Shown piece by piece: positions 5,657 to 8,637 of a DNA stretch of 8,637 nt. A program made the position numbers and the translations under genes. Position 1 is the first letter of the stretch. Every line of letters begins with the position of its first letter. Source of the DNA: Desulfobulbus sp. (GTDB lineage Bacteria; Desulfobacterota; Desulfobulbia; Desulfobulbales; Desulfobulbaceae); the NCBI GenBank assembly GCA_011051825.1, contig DRKH01000454.1:1-8637 (forward strand). Direction: 5' to 3'. The notes beneath the pieces were generated by a model, which was given only the letters and a program-made list of their open reading frames with translations, did not search any database and was not told the origin of the DNA.

Positions 5657-6850
5657 ATGGAAACAAATTACCTTCTCGAACTGGACCAATTAGCCAGGCA
5701 AGAGGGAAAAAAATACCCTCGTCAGCGCCTGCTTTACCAAACCCTGCAAAATTCGAGTGGAAAACATTTTACCGGGATAATCGGGCCTCGCGGGGCTGGC
5801 AAGACCGTTCTCCTGAAACAACTGCTGATAGACCGAAAAGATGCTTTCTATATTTCCGTGGACACGATCACGTCTGAAGAACTTTTTCAAATTGCCAAAT
5901 ACTTACAGCAAACCCTGAAGATTAAGCTGTTGCTCCTTGATGAAATCCATTTCCAGAAAAACTACGACGCCCAACTCAAAAAGATATACGACTCGCTGGG
6001 ATTAAAGATCATATTCACAAGTTCAGTGGCTCTGGCAATTGCCCAATCCGCCTATGACCTGTCCCGTCGTGTTCATATCCTGAAACTGCCTCTCTTTTCC
6101 CTGAGAGAATACATCTACTTCAACAACGACATCCTGCTGCCAACACTCAGCCTGCAGGATATTATCGAACAGAACTGGACCGGCGACCATCTTCGCCACG
6201 GCTACCTGTTTGATGAATACCTCCGTGGCGGCCTTCTCCCTTTCGCACTGGACGAACCTGATCCAATCCCGCTCCTTGCCAATATTCTGAAAAAGATAAT
6301 CAGCCGTGATATCCCACAAATCATACCGCTGCTGGTGGAAGAACTCCCAGTCATTGAAAAAATGATGAAGTTCATCGGCAGATCAACTGTTGATGGCATA
6401 AATTATTCTTCAATTTCAAAAAATATCGGAATCACCAAATACAAAGCCGAGTCCTACCTGAACATCCTCACCCAGGCACTGGTCACCCATGTAATTTTCC
6501 CAAAGGGGACTGGTGTTATGCGGGAACCAAAAGTGCTCCTTACTCCACCATACCGCCTTCTCTATACTGATTATGAGTACGCCGTTGGAGGGTTACGTGA
6601 GGATTTTTTTGCCGAGATGCTGACAAGCGCATCCATTGAATTTCATTATCTCAAGAGTACCAGGGGGAGCAAGACTCCCGATTTCCTGGTGCGAGATAAA
6701 CAGGGGAATATTGTTCTTGAAGTTGGCGGCAAAGGAAAAGGACGTTCTCAGTTCAAAGGCATAAATGTAAAGCGCAAAATTATTTTATCGCATGGCGATG
6801 AGATCGACGATATTCGACGCCCTCTTTTTTTACTCGGCTATCTGTATTAA
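5657..6850 (+). CDS. Orphan AAA-type ATPase with winged-helix and nuclease-like C-terminal regions
   Basis: A 397-residue soluble ATPase of the broad ATP-binding family often annotated COG1373 / AAA_14 with DUF4143. The ATPase part has Walker A GPRGAGKT (43-50), Walker B LLLLDEIH (91-98), a sensor-like IIFTSSVAL (119-127) and the family signature SRRVHILKLPLFSLREY (136-152), then YLRGGLLPF (188-196). A winged-helix-like segment follows near 248-280 (ISKNIGITKYKAESYLNIL). The C-terminus has PDFLV (341-345) and LEVGGKGKG (354-362), recalling a PD-(D/E)xK fold, but the usual E-x-K reads E-V-G-G-K, so activity is doubtful. The ATG at 5657 follows a GGGGAT ribosome site by about 7 bases. It is the only plus-strand protein gene, stands alone behind a palindrome-covered promoter, and sits just after an integrase-like remnant, suggesting acquired DNA. 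The cellular role of this family is unknown. Confidence 0.88.
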   Translation: METNYLLELDQLARQEGKKYPRQRLLYQTLQNSSGKHFTGIIGPRGAGKTVLLKQLLIDRKDAFYISVDTITSEELFQIAKYLQQTLKIKLLLLDEIHFQKNYDAQLKKIYDSLGLKIIFTSSVALAIAQSAYDLSRRVHILKLPLFSLREYIYFNNDILLPTLSLQDIIEQNWTGDHLRHGYLFDEYLRGGLLPFALDEPDPIPLLANILKKIISRDIPQIIPLLVEELPVIEKMMKFIGRSTVDGINYSSISKNIGITKYKAESYLNILTQALVTHVIFPKGTGVMREPKVLLTPPYRLLYTDYEYAVGGLREDFFAEMLTSASIEFHYLKSTRGSKTPDFLVRDKQGNIVLEVGGKGKGRSQFKGINVKRKIILSHGDEIDDIRRPLFLLGYLY

Positions 6851-6870
6851 AAAAAATATCCTGCCGGATA
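6849..6870 (-). terminator. Probable terminator of the cysteine-cluster gene
   Basis: Read on the minus strand, TATCC-GGCA-GGATA (6870-6857) is followed by eight Ts (6856-6849). The stem is only five pairs, but the T-run is long and it lies 37 bases after the gene's stop codon, in the gap between convergent genes. Confidence 0.5.
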
Positions 6871-6906
6871 AAAAAGGCCCAATCACGGATATTTTCAGGG
6901 TGCCCC

Positions 6907-7587
6907 TTATGTTTCCGTTTGCGCCGCACCTGCTGCAGGCATGCCCGGCCGCCGGGCAACTTTATCAGTGTATGCCTGATGGCCTGCCGCCAATGCCTCT
7001 TCAAATTTAAAATCATGGGTGAGCTGCAAACCGATAGAGTCTGCGCACAAGATGGATTCAAGACAGATTCTCGTATCTACCGGCAATGTCCGGTAGTGTT
7101 CTTTCCACCACTGTGTTCCATCATATATATTTTTAAAGAACGAACGGGATAGATATTGATCAATATCATTCTGGATTATCATCATAAACCCATGAATATC
7201 ATACGAGCTTGAATTCAGAGTATATTCCAGCGAGAGATCATTGCGCGAGGCAAGACCGTTGCCGGCGAGATAATAACACATCGGCTTTTTTTTGTACTCA
7301 AACGGCATATACATCTGGCAGGCAGACGGCTTAAAGTCGTTGATTATGCACTTATCCATAATCATAAACGGGCAGTATCCGGTAGCATCATGGAGCCGGG
7401 TATACTCGTCAATGATGGCGATAACATCTCTGTTTAATAAAAAAATCATCAGAGATTCCACCGAGGTCAGATCCAGGACCACGCCGAGCCTGCAACAGGC
7501 ATGACAGTCTTCCGGGCACTGTATCGGCCTGTTTTCCGCGGCAGGATCATCAAATCTGTCGGCACAGACCTCTTTTTTTACGATCAA
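6907..7587 (-). CDS. YkgJ-like cysteine-cluster protein (putative metal-binding)
   Basis: It carries the cysteine pattern of the YkgJ/UPF0153 family, thought to bind zinc or iron: C24-x3-C28-x2-C31-C32 (CPEDCHACC), then GYCPF (C72), C80 and PSAC (C90), with another Cys at 104. The 226 residues have no signal peptide or membrane span; molecular function is unknown. The start is uncertain. The TTG at 7587 is the first ordinary start codon in frame, but its AGG is only three bases away. The frame stays open upstream and reads like protein (KDNQREEALTGALCQA just before the TTG) with no ATG, GTG, TTG or CTG back past the terminator at 7713-7747. An ATG at 7670 lies in a neighbouring frame, so a frameshift or a rare start (ATC at 7659 or the ATT further up) is possible. 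It is convergent with the ATPase gene. Confidence 0.78.
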   Translation of the reverse strand: MIVKKEVCADRFDDPAAENRPIQCPEDCHACCRLGVVLDLTSVESLMIFLLNRDVIAIIDEYTRLHDATGYCPFMIMDKCIINDFKPSACQMYMPFEYKKKPMCYYLAGNGLASRNDLSLEYTLNSSSYDIHGFMMIIQNDIDQYLSRSFFKNIYDGTQWWKEHYRTLPVDTRICLESILCADSIGLQLTHDFKFEEALAAGHQAYTDKVARRPGMPAAGAAQTET

Positions 7588-7712
7588 CGCCTGACAAAGT
7601 GCACCGGTGAGCGCCTCTTCCCGCTGATTGTCCTTCCATCTCTGCTCTCTTGTTTTGATAACGCCACCATCCTTTTGTGCAATGCGTATGTCTGCCCTTT
7701 GACAGCGGCAAT

Positions 7713-7747
7713 AAAAAAGGCCCTGATTCCCACTAAGGAATCAGGGC
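7713..7747 (-). terminator. Rho-independent terminator after the FKBP gene
   Basis: On the minus strand GCCCTGATTCC (7747-7737) pairs perfectly with GGAATCAGGGC (7730-7720) around a 6-base loop, followed by C and six Ts (7718-7713). It lies about 97 bases past the FKBP stop and isolates that gene from the cysteine-cluster gene. Confidence 0.92.
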
Positions 7748-7825
7748 GTAACCTACACTGTCCCATATACTGCCAGGGTATCGGCGTTCAGCTGCCGTCG
7801 CCCGTATAGGATAAAGCAACGAACC

Positions 7826-7851
7826 TGGATAATTCAAAACAGTATTATCCA
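7826..7851 (-). other. Hairpin spanning the FKBP stop codon
   Basis: TGGATAAT (7826-7833) and ATTATCCA (7844-7851) are perfect 8-bp inverted copies around a 10-base loop. The FKBP stop codon (7845-7847) lies inside one arm. No T-run follows on the minus strand, so it is not a simple terminator; it could protect the mRNA 3' end. Confidence 0.45.
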
Positions 7852-8273
7852 ATAGTTACCAGTTCAATATCAAAAGTCAGATCTTTTCCGGCCAGCGGAG
7901 GATTTGCATCCAGGGTCACATACTCATCCGTCACCTCGGTGACCCGGACAACCACCGTTTCACCGTTAGGGCCGCCCATCTGCAGCTGCTGGCCGATTTC
8001 CGGATCAATATCGGCAGGGATCTGATCACGGGGGGCCTGGAGGACCATCTCATCGTTACGCTGCCCATAAGCCTTGTCGGCCGGAATATTAACCTTTTTT
8101 TTGTCTCCGCTCTTCATACCGGTGACCGCTTCTTCAAAACCGACGATCACCTGACCACTGCCCAGAGTAAACTCCAGAGGATCATGCCCCTCTGAAGAGT
8201 CAAAAACGGTTCCGTCTTCCAGGGTTCCGGTGTAATGAATTTTTACGGTATCACCGTGCTGTGCCTGTGTCAT
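7845..8273 (-). CDS. FKBP-type peptidyl-prolyl cis-trans isomerase, SlyD/SlpA-like
   Basis: It catalyses cis-trans isomerisation of X-Pro bonds and probably acts as a cytosolic folding helper. At 142 residues without a signal peptide it fits the SlyD/SlpA class. Seen in order: KIHYTG (11-16), FDSS (24-27), the active-site stretch PLEFTLGSGQVIVGFEEA (32-49), AYG (68-70), an inserted chaperone-like flap (about 71-123), and the class hallmark NPPLAGKDLTFDIELV (124-139). The protein ends there, lacking SlyD's histidine/cysteine-rich metal-binding tail, so SlpA or a short SlyD is the better comparison. The ATG has AAGGA seven bases upstream. It follows the Tim44-like gene by 40 bases on the same strand and may be co-transcribed with it. 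Transcription ends at the strong terminator at 7713-7747. Confidence 0.95.
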   Translation of the reverse strand: MTQAQHGDTVKIHYTGTLEDGTVFDSSEGHDPLEFTLGSGQVIVGFEEAVTGMKSGDKKKVNIPADKAYGQRNDEMVLQAPRDQIPADIDPEIGQQLQMGGPNGETVVVRVTEVTDEYVTLDANPPLAGKDLTFDIELVTIG

Positions 8274-8307
8274 ACTTTTTTCCTTACATTCTTTATTTTA
8301 GTCAGTT

Positions 8308-8321
8308 GGTCGTTTACGACC
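8308..8321 (-). other. Small hairpin over the stop codon of the Tim44-like gene
   Basis: GGTCG (8308-8312) and CGACC (8317-8321) are perfect inverted copies around TTTA, so the stop codon (8314-8316) sits in the loop. It is the second gene in a row here whose stop lies in a hairpin. No T-run follows. Confidence 0.4.
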
Positions 8322-8637
8322 GTTCCTCTTCAATTCCTTCCAGCTTCCAGTCTTCGGTCCCGACAGGTCGGGCCCAGGTCCACCGTTCGGCAAATTTGAC
8401 CGGTTCGGTCATACTGCCGCTGAGCAGATCACCACTTTTGTCGTCGACCGTGTAATCCAGCAGATTGGCGGTAAAAAGAACGGTGACGAAATCCTCCCGG
8501 CCATCGCTGCCCGCATCGACAAGCTCAACCTGACGAATAGCTATACTTTCCAGCTTGTTCAGCTCGCCCTTGGCCCGCATGTCGGCAAAATGCTGTTCAT
8601 ACTCTTTTGCCAGCGTATCGCCGAGCAGGTGGCCATG
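8314..8637 (-). CDS. Tim44-like domain protein, C-terminal part (cut by window edge)
   Basis: The visible 107 residues are the C-terminal part of a Tim44/MRPL45-like domain: a helical start (LAKEYEQHFADMRAKGELNK), the beta strand IAIRQVELVDAG, then FVTVLFTANLLDYTVDD, and the closing PVKFAERWTWARP...DWKLEGIEEE. The late Trp-rich F-x-E-x-W-T-W and W-x-L-x-x-I pattern is typical of the fold. In mitochondria Tim44 recruits Hsp70 to the import pore; bacterial relatives are poorly understood, often membrane-anchored at the N-terminus, which is not visible here. The reading frame runs unbroken to the window edge, so the start lies beyond 8637. Its neighbour is an FKBP isomerase, 40 bases downstream, and both fit a protein-handling theme, though that link is inferred. 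Confidence 0.85.
   Translation of the reverse strand, partial: HGHLLGDTLAKEYEQHFADMRAKGELNKLESIAIRQVELVDAGSDGREDFVTVLFTANLLDYTVDDKSGDLLSGSMTEPVKFAERWTWARPVGTEDWKLEGIEEERS

Noticed and set aside
5296..5658. Minus-strand open frame of 120 codons before the ATPase gene
   Set aside because: Covers the ATPase promoter and operator in antisense, is unusually rich in Cys, Phe and Trp, and has no family resemblance.
5184..8637. A second copy of the tRNA-Leu 3' end as a distal attachment site
   Set aside because: I looked for repeats of the T-arm and acceptor sequence downstream and found none in the window.
1..8637. CRISPR array, rRNA or FMN riboswitch
   Set aside because: No regularly spaced repeats, no rRNA sequence, and no recognisable FMN-riboswitch consensus upstream of the rib genes.

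Overview
This window looks like chromosomal DNA of a sulfate-reducing-type Desulfobacterota bacterium, most likely near Desulfobulbales. That placement is inferred from protein flavour and from gene neighbours (a zinc-ribbon/HEAT protein and small TPR proteins mixed with riboflavin genes), not from a database search. Base composition is moderate and every protein gene except one lies on the minus strand.

Layout, left to right. Positions 1-105 form a very long imperfect hairpin. Then comes a minus-strand block read right to left: ribF (riboflavin kinase/FAD synthetase), a TPR protein, a structured intergenic element, a zinc-ribbon plus HEAT-repeat protein, a second TPR protein, and ribE (riboflavin synthase), which starts with GTG 3 bases after the TPR stop and is probably translationally coupled. 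The gap between ribF and the first TPR gene holds a 190-bp element with outward-facing, 14-of-16 matched terminal inverted repeats. Further copies of that end sequence are scattered through other gaps.

At 5058-5233 a complete tRNA-Leu(CAG) transcription unit (promoter, tRNA with encoded CCA, strong terminator) points right. Directly after it is a short frameshifted remnant that reads like the N-terminus of a tyrosine recombinase, as expected of an old island inserted at a tRNA gene. Next is the only plus-strand protein gene, an orphan AAA-type ATPase with winged-helix and nuclease-like C-terminal parts. It is driven by a near-consensus sigma70 promoter whose -35 and -10 boxes each sit inside a copy of the same palindrome, so it is probably tightly repressed.

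On the right, minus strand again: a cysteine-cluster (YkgJ/UPF0153-like) protein with a puzzling start, a strong terminator, an SlyD/SlpA-like FKBP prolyl isomerase, and the C-terminal part of a Tim44-like domain protein cut by the window edge.

The flavin genes supply FMN and FAD: RibE makes riboflavin and RibF converts it. The TPR and HEAT proteins have no assigned role. The FKBP and Tim44-like genes look like a housekeeping pair. The best candidates for new biology are the palindromic operator array of the ATPase gene, the decayed tRNA-linked island, and three unexplained intergenic structures.
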